Source: JASHVB01 sp049522565
Lineage (GTDB): Bacteria; Pseudomonadota; Alphaproteobacteria; Acetobacterales; Acetobacteraceae
Direction of reading: 5' to 3'
Length of the DNA: 5,411 bases
Assembly (NCBI GenBank): GCA_049522565.1
Contig: JBEKNT010000445.1
Coordinates: forward strand, 1 to 5,411
Positions 1 to 5,313 of this stretch are shown here, one piece after another (within the stretch, counting starts at the first letter, position 1; each line of letters opens with the position of its first letter). Under the pieces are notes generated by a model. The model was not told the DNA's origin. It did no database searches and saw only the letters and a program-made list of their open reading frames with translations. Position numbers and translations under genes: made by a program.

Positions 1-60
1 TGGCGACACCGGCGCAGCGCGCCGTCCCCCCTCCCGTCCAACCAGCCAAACGGATGGATT
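1..60. other. Window-edge stretch with no supportable gene
   Basis: This edge stretch has no start codon with a ribosome binding site and no recognisable protein end in any of the six frames. Long frames do run through it, but they continue into the hairpin array and then antisense across the membrane-protein gene, so I treat them as high-GC artefacts. A gene ending to the left of the window cannot be excluded. Confidence 0.4.
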
Positions 61-130
61 GCAAAGGCTGCGCCTTTGCTGGGGGGCCAGGGGGCAAAGC
101 CCCCTGGCGGGTTTCAGGGCAGAGCCCTGA
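61..130. repeat. Array of three adjacent perfect hairpins
   Basis: Three perfect inverted repeats lie end to end. The first has stem GCAAAGGC/GCCTTTGC (61-68 with 72-79) and loop TGC. The second has stem GCCAGGGGGC/GCCCCCTGGC (86-95 with 99-108) and loop AAA. The third has stem TCAGGGC/GCCCTGA (114-120 with 124-130) and loop AGA. All three have 3-base loops. The block sits about 50 bp beyond the stop of the 160-residue minus-strand gene, so it could act as a 3' structure or terminator, though no run of U follows on that strand. Elements of this style are, to my knowledge, common between genes in Acetobacteraceae. The family assignment is from memory and the function is inferred. Confidence 0.75.
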
Positions 131-182
131 GCTTCCTTCGTTCGCCCGATTGCCCTGTTTCGGCGCACAGGCCGGATTTGCG

Positions 183-665
183 TTACAGGACGTTGCCCCG
201 GCTGTTGAAGCTGAATCCGCCGATCGCGTTGACCAAAGTCTGCAAATCCATGCGCGACATGGTCAGATCCACCGACCCGCCGCAATCCCCGGCGCCCGTG
301 CTGGTATGCGCACCGACCCAATGCACGCCATAGACCGGCTGGATGAGCGATTTCGTCTCGACCACGAGACTGCCGCCGTTATGCGCCATGACCGCCGGAT
401 CGAGCGTGCAGGTCTGCGCTGTCGCGGATCGCTGGGGCAGGGAGGCCGACCGGGTTGCCGTCACCGGCAGGCTGTCGGCGACGGTCGCCTCCGGCTTGAA
501 CACCAGGATGTCGCCGACCCGCAGACCGATATGCAGGCTGGCAAACAGCATGGCGAGCCCACCCAGGCTGGCCAGCAGCAGGACGACGGTGCACGCCGTC
601 AGCAAACTGTCGATGGTGCCGGAGAGTGTCTCATTGTCGCGGGGCTGCCGCTTGGGGAGCTTCAT
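183..665 (-). CDS. Hypothetical single-span membrane protein, 160 aa
   Basis: I do not recognise a named family. Visible features are a basic, polar N-terminus (residues 1-18, KLPKRQPRD), one strong hydrophobic segment at about residues 20-43 (LLTACTVVLLLASLGGLAML), and a C-terminal domain of about 115 residues. That domain has no further membrane span and two cysteines, C86 and C128, in CTLDP and GDCGG contexts. The positive-inside rule suggests the tail lies in the periplasm, where the cysteines could form a disulfide (inference). The start is supported by GGGAG seven bases before the ATG. The start also overlaps the stop of the preceding small ORF by four bases (ATGA), implying translational coupling. 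The mature domain (DPAVMAHNGG, VYGVHWVGAHTS, SRMDLQTLVNAIGGF) looks like a genuine folded protein rather than a GC-shadow frame. The two largest antisense frames have arginine/glycine-rich shadow composition. Confidence 0.75.
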   Translation of the reverse strand: MKLPKRQPRDNETLSGTIDSLLTACTVVLLLASLGGLAMLFASLHIGLRVGDILVFKPEATVADSLPVTATRSASLPQRSATAQTCTLDPAVMAHNGGSLVVETKSLIQPVYGVHWVGAHTSTGAGDCGGSVDLTMSRMDLQTLVNAIGGFSFNSRGNVL

Positions 666-895
666 GGCACGTCTCCCGCGCGGCGGGCGGCTTCCTCGCC
701 GAGCGCCTGGCGGATCTCGCCCGTCAGGTCAGGCTCGAAGGGAGCGAATCCGGCGTGCAGGAAGCCGGGGCTTTCGGCGGGCAGAGGCGATGCCGTCGGC
801 CGCCGGCCAGGCGCCGCGGTCGGCTGGGCGAGGCGTGGCGGCAGATGCGGCAAGCCATGCAACAGGTTGAACATACGCGGGAGGGAAAGCATCAT
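662..895 (-). CDS. Small hypothetical protein, 77 aa, coupled to the membrane-protein gene
   Basis: The sequence starts MMLSLPRMFNLLHGLP, continues through a proline-rich middle (about residues 15-45), and ends with a charged, probably helical tail (TGEIRQALGEEAARRAG). I see no known domain. I chose the ATG at 895 because GAGG stands six bases upstream of it. The frame stays open to an ATG at 1087, but that extension crosses AT-rich and repeat DNA and has no ribosome site. The stop overlaps the start of the 160-aa membrane protein by four bases, the strongest sign that the ORF is translated. GC at third positions is high, as in the neighbours, though less extreme than in parB. It may be a partner or regulator of the membrane protein, or merely a leader ORF that couples its translation. 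A start at M8 (MFNLL) is also possible. Confidence 0.5.
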   Translation of the reverse strand: MMLSLPRMFNLLHGLPHLPPRLAQPTAAPGRRPTASPLPAESPGFLHAGFAPFEPDLTGEIRQALGEEAARRAGDVP

Positions 896-1048
896 CGGGA
901 ACCTCGGAACCTGCGTCAGCTCCTGCCCCTTGGACGCCGCGCCGCGGCGCTCTTCCGGCGCGACGGCAACGATAGGATACGACAAGAATATTGACATTCT
1001 CTTAGCAGGTGCAGCAACACATTTTCGTGATCGATCGGACAAACCTCT

Positions 1049-1069
1049 CTCGCGCCATGCGCGCGCGAG
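1049..1069. repeat. GC-alternating hairpin
   Basis: CTCGCGC (1049-1055) pairs with GCGCGAG (1063-1069) around the 7-base loop CATGCGC. A slipped alternative, CGCGC/GCGCG with loop CAT, is also possible. It lies in the non-coding region downstream of parB. I see no T run on either side, so a terminator role is weak. Confidence 0.4.
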
Positions 1070-1077
1070 GCCGAGAT

Positions 1078-1114
1078 GCGTGAGCACGGAAGGTGCGTGA
1101 GCACGGAAGGTGCG
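1078..1114. repeat. 17-bp perfect tandem duplication
   Basis: The unit GCGTGAGCACGGAAGGT occurs at 1078-1094 and again without a gap at 1095-1111, followed by GCG (1112-1114), the start of a third copy. There are no mismatches. It lies outside genes. It may be a replication-slippage duplication or a paired protein-binding site; nothing in the sequence decides between these. Confidence 0.85.
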
Positions 1115-1180
1115 GGTGATCGGGTCGGCACGCTGTTGTCCCGTGCCGGTGCGAGGCAGGAGTACCGGGCGTTCGCGGCA

Positions 1181-1231
1181 CCCTCACCCTCGTCGCTGCG
1201 CGCCTCGACCTCTCCCGCGCAGCGGGAGAGG
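1181..1231. repeat. Dispersed-type palindromic element behind parB, possible terminator
   Basis: A perfect 10-bp stem CCTCTCCCGC/GCGGGAGAGG (1209-1218 with 1222-1231) encloses a 3-base loop GCA. Its edge is three bases from the parB stop codon. It is preceded by CCCTCACCCTCGTCGCTGCG, and together these resemble short intergenic repeats seen many times per genome in alphaproteobacteria (family knowledge from memory). On the plus strand ATTTTA follows the stem; on the minus strand, parB's own direction, no U run follows, so intrinsic termination of parB is only possible, not shown. A second 9-bp pairing (1194-1202 with 1216-1224) competes with the main stem. Confidence 0.7.
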
Positions 1232-1234
1232 ATT

Positions 1235-2113
1235 TTACGAAGCCAACCCCGCAACCCAGGCCTCGAGCTGGTGCACGTCGGCGAACTGCAGCACCACCGA
1301 CACGCGACCCTGGCGGTCGGCGGTGACTCGCGCCTGGAAACCCAGCCGTTCCGTCAGCCGACCCTCCAGCGCCGCCACGTCCGCGGTCGGACGGGGCTCG
1401 CCCGAACGCGCCTTGCCGGCGGTGGTGCCGCGCGAGGCCAGCGCCTCGGTCTGCCGCACCGTCAGGCCGCGCGCGTGCACCACGCCCGCCATCGCCTCGG
1501 GGTCCGGATGGCTGAGCAAGGCGCGGGCATGGCCGAAGGAGAGGGTGCCTTTGCGCACCTCGGCCTGCACCGCCGGCGGCAGGTTGAGCAAGCGCAGCGC
1601 GTTGGTGACCTGGGATCGGGACTTGCCGAGCGTCTCGGCCAATTTCTCCTGGGTCACCCGCATCTCGTCCAGCAGACGGCTGTAGCCCTCGGCCTCCTCC
1701 ATCGGATTGAGGTCTTCGCGCTGGAGGTTCTCGATCAGCGCGGCGGTGGCCGCCTCGGCATCGGACATCTCGCGGACGATCGCCGGCACCTCGTGCAGGC
1801 CGGCGAGCCCGGCGGCGCGCCAGCGACGCTCGCCGGCGACGATGTAGAAGCGTTCCGGCTGCGTCGGGTGCGAACGCGCCAGGATCGGTTGCAGGATGCC
1901 GCGCGCACGGATCGAGTCGGCCAGCTCGTCCAGGCTCTCCTGCGGGAACGCCACCCTGGGCTGGAACGGGCTGGGGTCCAGCAGATCCAGCGGAATCTGC
2001 CGCAGGCCGGGGGGCGCGGCGACGTCCGGTCCCCCGGGGGGCGGGACGGCGATGTTGCCCAGCAGGGACGCCAGTCCCCGGCCGAGCGGCTGACGGGTGG
2101 GTTTCGTGGTCAT
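1235..2113 (-). CDS. parB: Chromosome partitioning protein ParB, 292 aa
   Basis: ParB binds parS sites, slides along DNA as a CTP-dependent clamp, and stimulates the ATPase ParA to segregate the origin region. In order: a basic leader with the LGRGLASLLG motif (residues 10-19) typical of the ParA-interacting N-terminus; a Pro/Gly linker (23-37); the ParB/Srx-like CTP-binding domain (about 38-135) with GILQPI (72-77), GERRWRA (94-100) and ENLQREDLNPMEEA (128-141); a helix-turn-helix region (about 153-175, TQEKLAETLGKSRSQVTNALRLL); a helical part to about 228; and a C-terminal dimerisation domain (about 245-292). Length is normal for a chromosomal ParB. The ATG shares one base with the parA stop (TGATG), so translation is probably coupled; no Shine-Dalgarno is visible. 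holA, a common next gene in some alphaproteobacteria, is absent, and a palindromic repeat follows instead. Confidence 0.97.
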   Translation of the reverse strand: MTTKPTRQPLGRGLASLLGNIAVPPPGGPDVAAPPGLRQIPLDLLDPSPFQPRVAFPQESLDELADSIRARGILQPILARSHPTQPERFYIVAGERRWRAAGLAGLHEVPAIVREMSDAEAATAALIENLQREDLNPMEEAEGYSRLLDEMRVTQEKLAETLGKSRSQVTNALRLLNLPPAVQAEVRKGTLSFGHARALLSHPDPEAMAGVVHARGLTVRQTEALASRGTTAGKARSGEPRPTADVAALEGRLTERLGFQARVTADRQGRVSVVLQFADVHQLEAWVAGLAS

Positions 2114-2952
2114 CAGGAGGCCGACCGCAGCTTGCGCTGCGCCGTGGCATGTTCGCGCTGGAGCAATTCGGCGGCCATGGCGATGTAGGCCTGCGAGCCG
2201 GGCGAGCGGACGTCGTACAGCAGGACCGGCTGGCCGTGGCTTGGCGCCTCGCCGATGCGGACGTTACGGGGGATGACGGTGTCGTAGACCCAGTCGCCGA
2301 AATGGCTGCGGGCGTCGCTCGCCACCAGGTCGGACAGCCGGTTACGGCGATCGAACATCGTCAGCACAACACCCTGCAACTGCAAAGAAGGATTGAAGTT
2401 TCGGCGCACCACCTCGATGGTATGCAACAAACTGCTGATTCCCTCCAACGCATAAAATTCGCATTGCAGGGGCACCAGGACGGAATCCGCCGCCACCAGG
2501 GCATTGAGCGTCAGCAGGCCCAGGCTGGGCGGGCAGTCGATCAGCACGAAGCTATAGGCGGTGTCGCGGCGAACCGCGGTCAACTGATCGCGCAACTGGA
2601 ACTCGCGCCGCCTGGTGCCGACCAGCTCGACCTCCGCGCCGGCGAGGTCGGTTTCGGCCGGAATGAGCCACAGGTTCGGGACGAGCGTGGCCTGCGCGGC
2701 CTCGGCCGCCGGGACGCCGCCGAACAGCACGGCGTAACTGCCGCGCGGGCGGTCGGCGCGCAACACGCCCAGGCCGGTCGAGGCGTTGCCTTGCGGATCC
2801 AGGTCGATCAGCAGCACCCGCTCGTTGCCGGCGGCCAGGGCGGCGGCCAGGTTGATCGCGGTCGTGGTCTTGCCGACGCCGCCTTTCTGGTTGGCGATGG
2901 CGATGATGCGCGGCGGGCGGCGCGCGGACATGTCGGGGGGACGATCGGACAT
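2113..2952 (-). CDS. parA: Chromosome partitioning ATPase ParA (Soj type), 279 aa
   Basis: ParA is a deviant-Walker ATPase that binds the nucleoid as an ATP dimer and pulls ParB-bound origins apart. The deviant Walker A motif KGGVGKTT (residues 23-30) with its signature lysine follows IIAIANQ. The D50-LDPQGNAS segment (50-58) is the A'/switch I region. VLIDCPPSLGLLTLNAL (136-152) is Walker B and switch II. PRNVRIGEAPSHGQPVLLYD (228-247) is the conserved C-terminal part. Length and motifs match small chromosomal ParA/Soj proteins without an N-terminal DNA-binding domain. I place the start at the ATG encoding MSDRPPDM. The frame stays open 60 codons further to 3132, but that extension is Arg/Pro-rich and unlike the family. 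A second ATG, seven codons in, is the main alternative. No clear Shine-Dalgarno is present; CCTCC lies about 11 bases upstream. Confidence 0.96.
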   Translation of the reverse strand: MSDRPPDMSARRPPRIIAIANQKGGVGKTTTAINLAAALAAGNERVLLIDLDPQGNASTGLGVLRADRPRGSYAVLFGGVPAAEAAQATLVPNLWLIPAETDLAGAEVELVGTRRREFQLRDQLTAVRRDTAYSFVLIDCPPSLGLLTLNALVAADSVLVPLQCEFYALEGISSLLHTIEVVRRNFNPSLQLQGVVLTMFDRRNRLSDLVASDARSHFGDWVYDTVIPRNVRIGEAPSHGQPVLLYDVRSPGSQAYIAMAAELLQREHATAQRKLRSAS

Positions 2953-3101
2953 ACGCGATCTCTGGAGGTCGAGCCGGATGGTATCCGGTGCCGGAGCGCC
3001 GGGGAAGCGCCGGCTCGGGTGCCGGCGCGTGACGATGGGTCGGGCGCCGCGGAATGCGCCGCGCTGTTCCAGCCCGCATGCCACGGCGACGGAGTGCCCG
3101 A

Positions 3102-3134
3102 GTGACATCTCTAGCGGTGAGGCGGGTGACATCT
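3102..3134. repeat. Spaced 9-bp direct repeat, candidate operator
   Basis: GTGACATCT occurs at 3102-3110 and 3126-3134, with starts 24 bp apart. On the parA strand it reads AGATGTCAC. The right copy abuts the AT-rich candidate promoter core. Two half-sites in the same orientation beside a divergent promoter could bind a regulator, but a chance 9-mer pair is also possible. Confidence 0.4.
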
Positions 3135-3168
3135 GTATATTGCCGCTACATACAAATGCCGCATAAGG
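3134..3168. promoter_or_regulatory. AT-rich divergent promoter core (candidate)
   Basis: For the plus-strand gene, TTGCCG (3140-3145) matches four of six -35 positions, and CATAAG (3162-3167) matches four of six -10 positions, at 16-bp spacing. For parA on the minus strand, TATACA (3139 down to 3134) is a plausible -10 box, but the GCGGCA 17 bp upstream of it is a poor -35. These are eye-matches to sigma-70 consensus only. The position between two divergent genes and the strong local drop in GC are the main support. Confidence 0.35.
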
Positions 3169-3243
3169 AATATTATGTTAAGTAAACACGGCGCCGGAAG
3201 GTGGTTGCTTCGTTAACCAGTCCCGTGGCACCCCCGACGCGCC

Positions 3244-3747
3244 ATGCGCGCAGCAACCACCGCCGTTGATCGCCTGCTGATCACCGCCGTCGTCGATCGG
3301 CTGATCTTCGGCGACCCCGACACTTTCAGCGCCGAGGATGCCCGGACCTTGCTCGACGCACTGCCGCGCAAGCGCGTGCCGTGGATCGAGATTGGTGCCA
3401 AGGGCCAGGTATCCGGCGGCTCCGCCCGGGGCTTTGCCGCCGGCGTCGGCAATGTGCGGGTCGAGGACGAGCAGACGCGAAAATTCGACGTCAGCACGTC
3501 GTCGGAGGCCTATACGCGCGCCGGTCAATGGAAGCTGCTGCGCTACGACCGCCGGCGCGGCACCCATGTGGAGATCGAGCAAGTCATGGCGGACCCGCTG
3601 GACGACGGCCGCGGCGCGCGGCTGCGCTATCGGCCCGACGGCACGCCGGTCGGCATGGATATCCGGGTGGTGCGCAACGTTCGCCTGTTGTTCTCGGTCT
3701 TCATCCTGCAACTGCCGGGCTGGCGGGCGTGGAAGCAGCCGGCGTGA
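3244..3747 (+). CDS. Hypothetical protein, 167 aa, only plus-strand gene
   Basis: I do not recognise the family. There is no signal peptide and no clear membrane span. The N-terminus is helical and hydrophobic in part (residues 7-22, AVDRLLITAVVDRLIF), followed by an acidic helix (27-40). From about residue 45 the protein alternates hydrophobic and charged residues (WIEIGAKGQV, VRVEDEQ, WKLLRYDRRRGTHVEIEQVM, ARLRYRPDGTPVGMDIRVV), suggesting a mainly beta domain; the C-terminus is RLLFSVFILQLPGWRAWKQPA. High third-position GC and this composition favour it over the antisense frame. A stop codon 27 bases upstream (TAA at 3214-3216) makes the ATG at 3244 the first possible ATG start; no Shine-Dalgarno precedes it. 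The end overlaps the convergent hydrolase gene by 47 bp. Confidence 0.7.
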   Translation: MRAATTAVDRLLITAVVDRLIFGDPDTFSAEDARTLLDALPRKRVPWIEIGAKGQVSGGSARGFAAGVGNVRVEDEQTRKFDVSTSSEAYTRAGQWKLLRYDRRRGTHVEIEQVMADPLDDGRGARLRYRPDGTPVGMDIRVVRNVRLLFSVFILQLPGWRAWKQPA

Positions 3748-4531
3748 TGTCCAGCACCATGCCGTCGTAGCCGGCCTCGACGCCGGCCGGCAGGTGCGCG
3801 GCCAGCCAGGCCCAGTCCATGTCGGTGCCCATATGGGTCAGCACGGTGCGCCGCGGGCGCACCCGCGCGATCCATCCCAGCACGGCGGGGAGATCGGCGT
3901 GGGTCCAATGCGGGCCCTGGCGCAGGAAGCAGCCGACGACCCAGGTATCGATGCCGGCCAGCGCCTCGAACGCCGCGTCGTTCAGCGCGACGACGTCGGT
4001 GGAATAGGCGAACGCGCCGATGCGCAGCCCGAGCGACTGGATCCGCCCGTGGTCCTGGGCGAACAGCCGTACCGCCATGCCGGCGGTATGGATCGTCTCG
4101 CCGGCGGTGACTTCGCGCGCCACCAGTACGGGACGGTAGAAGTTGGGCGGCTCCCAGGGGCGGAACGCATAGGCAAAGCGGCGGGTCAGTTCGTCCAGCG
4201 TGGCGCGGGTGGCAAAGGCGTCCAGCGGCCGGTTCACCAGGCGGTTGAGGATGCGGGCCTCGTCGATGCCGGTGATGTGGTCGGCATGCGGGTGGGTGTA
4301 GAGCACGGCGTCCACACGGGGGATGCGGCAGGCGAGGAGCTGGGCGCGCAGGTCCGGTCCGGTGTCCACCAGCAGCCGGGTCCCCTCCCCGCTTTCCACC
4401 ACGATGCTGGCGCGGGTGCGCTGGTTGCGTGGCTCGGTAGGTTCGCAGGCACCCCAGTCGCCGGCACCGTCCGTGCCGCCGATCAGCGGTACGCCGGCCG
4501 AGCCGCCGGTTCCGAGCAAGGTGATACGCAT
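3701..4531 (-). CDS. MBL-fold metallo-hydrolase (PhnP-like), 276 aa
   Basis: This is a metallo-beta-lactamase-fold phosphodiesterase-type enzyme, probably cytoplasmic. MRITLLGTGGSAGVPLIGG is the characteristic opening of the PhnP-like branch. DTGPDLRAQLL (56-66) and THPHADHITGID (79-90) follow, with metal ligands H80, H82, D84 and H85. QDHG (H161), AYSTDV (D179) and LTHMGTD (H233) supply the remaining expected ligands, so the active site looks complete. The true substrate is unknown: PhnP acts on cyclic phosphates in phosphonate breakdown, but no phn genes are visible. The frame is open upstream through tatD, but the family start is the ATG at 4531, 8 bp after the tatD stop, with no clear Shine-Dalgarno; coupling to tatD is likely. 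The last roughly 14 residues (ITPAASTPASPAVAG) look like a non-conserved tail and overlap the convergent plus-strand gene. Confidence 0.9.
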   Translation of the reverse strand: MRITLLGTGGSAGVPLIGGTDGAGDWGACEPTEPRNQRTRASIVVESGEGTRLLVDTGPDLRAQLLACRIPRVDAVLYTHPHADHITGIDEARILNRLVNRPLDAFATRATLDELTRRFAYAFRPWEPPNFYRPVLVAREVTAGETIHTAGMAVRLFAQDHGRIQSLGLRIGAFAYSTDVVALNDAAFEALAGIDTWVVGCFLRQGPHWTHADLPAVLGWIARVRPRRTVLTHMGTDMDWAWLAAHLPAGVEAGYDGMVLDITPAASTPASPAVAG

Positions 4532-4539
4532 GGCGGTTG

Positions 4540-5313
4540 TCAGGCGGCCTTGCGGAACAGGCGGCGGAAGTTCGCCGTGGTGAGGTCGGCCAGGGCGTCC
4601 GGCGTCATGCCGCGAACCTCCGCCAGCACGCGCGCGGTGTGGGCGACATAGGCCGGTTCGTTGCGCTTGCCGCGCAGCGGGACGGGCGCAAGGTAGGGCG
4701 CGTCGGTCTCCACCAGCAGACGGTCCGTCGGAACGTCGCGGGCGATGTCGCGGAGTTCGCTCGATTTCGGGAAGGTCAGGATGCCGGAGAAGCTGACGGA
4801 ACCACCGAGCGCGATGCCGGCCTCGGCGAGGCGGCGGGAGGAGCTGAAGCAGTGCAGGAGGAAAGCGAATTCGCCTCCGGTATCGCGTTCGTCTTGCAGG
4901 ATTGCCGCGATGTCGTCGTCGGCGTCGCGAGCGTGGATGGCGAGCGGCACCCCGGCCAACCGGGCGGCCCGAATATGCGCGCGAAAATTCCGCTGCTGCA
5001 CGTCGCGGGGGGCACGGTCGTAGAAGTAGTCCAGGCCGGACTCGCCGATGCCGATGACTTTCGGGTGCCGCGTCATCGCTGCAAGGGTTTCGGGCGTCGG
5101 GATCGGGGCCTCCGCGGCGTGGTGCGGATGCACACCGGCGGTGCACCAGAGGTTCGGGTGCGCCTCCGCCATGGCCGGCAGGCGGGCAGATTGCTCCAGC
5201 GTGGTGCCGATGGTGACCATCTCGCCGACCCCGGCCTCAGCCGCGCGCGCGAGGACGTTCGGGAGTTCGGCCGGGGTGAAGTAGTCCAGGTGGCAGTGGG
5301 AATCGATCAGCAT
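4540..5313 (-). CDS. tatD: TatD-family metal-dependent hydrolase, 257 aa
   Basis: TatD proteins are TIM-barrel metal-dependent hydrolases; members have 3'-5' DNA exonuclease activity or D-aminoacyl-tRNA-related roles, and the exact substrate here is not determined. Motifs in order are MLIDSHCHLD (H6, H8 metal ligands), TAGVHPHHA (58-66), GIGESGLDYFYD (88-99, E91 bridging ligand), LAIHARDADDD (H127), FLLHCFSSS (H154) and ETDAPYLAPVPLRGKRNEP (D204). All expected metal-binding positions are present and length is normal. The usual HCFSGS is HCFSSS here, a mild variation. The ATG gives the standard family N-terminus. The reading frame stays open upstream to the window edge through a repeat, and no Shine-Dalgarno is seen. 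In many alphaproteobacteria this gene follows metG and precedes an MBL-fold gene, as it does here on the downstream side. Confidence 0.95.
   Translation of the reverse strand: MLIDSHCHLDYFTPAELPNVLARAAEAGVGEMVTIGTTLEQSARLPAMAEAHPNLWCTAGVHPHHAAEAPIPTPETLAAMTRHPKVIGIGESGLDYFYDRAPRDVQQRNFRAHIRAARLAGVPLAIHARDADDDIAAILQDERDTGGEFAFLLHCFSSSRRLAEAGIALGGSVSFSGILTFPKSSELRDIARDVPTDRLLVETDAPYLAPVPLRGKRNEPAYVAHTARVLAEVRGMTPDALADLTTANFRRLFRKAA

Larger units (their letters stand above)
896..1234. other. Repeat-rich intergenic region between parB and the hypothetical gene pair
   Basis: This is 339 bp without a credible gene. From left to right it holds: a GC-rich stretch; a relatively AT-rich patch (about 970-1030), which is the best place for a promoter of the minus-strand hypothetical pair although no convincing -35/-10 pair is visible; a hairpin CTCGCGC/GCGCGAG (1049-1055 with 1063-1069); a 17-bp tandem duplication (1078-1111); an inverted repeat CGGCACG/CGTGCCG (1126-1132 with 1142-1148, 9-base loop); and a palindromic element behind parB (1181-1231). 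Frames crossing it have arginine-rich shadow composition. Confidence 0.6.
2953..3243. other. Divergent intergenic region between parA and the plus-strand orphan gene
   Basis: This is 291 bp with no supported gene. The parA-proximal part (2953-3100) is GC-rich with many GCCGG repeats, including two copies of AGCGCCGG (2995-3002 and 3006-3013). The middle holds two copies of GTGACATCT. The distal part (about 3130-3190) is the most AT-rich stretch in the window. No rsmG-like C-terminus is visible on the minus strand, although rsmG often precedes parA. If parA is transcribed from the AT-rich core its leader would be about 170 nt or more. Confidence 0.6.

Noticed and set aside
991..1019. Perfect TTGACA as a plus-strand promoter -35
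   Set aside because: No -10-like hexamer lies 16-18 bp downstream, and no plus-strand gene follows within 2 kb.
54..1100. 348-residue open frame on the plus strand
   Set aside because: It runs antisense to the coupled hypothetical pair and through three hairpins. Its composition (Arg/Gly/Ala with no domain) is that of a high-GC shadow, and it has no ribosome site.
1981..2000. Inverted repeat GCAGAT/ATCTGC
   Set aside because: It is a 6-bp stem with an 8-base loop inside the ParB coding region, within chance expectation.
2031..2040. CCCCCGGGGG palindrome
   Set aside because: It lies in the codons for the Pro/Gly linker of ParB and is explained by repeated Pro and Gly codons in high-GC DNA.
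1002..2150. 382-residue minus-strand frame overlapping parB
   Set aside because: It is a shifted-frame shadow of parB on the same strand, very rich in Arg, Pro and Gly, with no recognisable motif.
2149..3105. 318-residue plus-strand frame opposite parA
   Set aside because: It is antisense to the conserved ParA motifs. Its long His/Gln/Arg-rich stretches are typical of a reverse-frame shadow.
2953..3132. 60-codon N-terminal extension of ParA from the ATG at 3132
   Set aside because: The added residues are Arg/Pro-rich and unlike chromosomal ParA proteins, and the upstream ATG would sit right against the candidate -10 box. The family start fits 2952.
3178..3711. 177-residue minus-strand frame opposite the orphan gene
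   Set aside because: Its His/Ala/Gln-rich composition and lack of domain features make it the weaker of the two frames, and the plus-strand frame has better codon usage.
3338..4651. 437-residue plus-strand frame opposite the MBL gene
   Set aside because: It is antisense to the HPHADH metal-binding motif and most of the hydrolase, with shadow composition.
4532..5146. Upstream extension of the MBL gene to 5146, suggesting a fusion with TatD
   Set aside because: The extension is an out-of-frame reading of tatD. The MRITLLGTGG start at 4531 matches the family.
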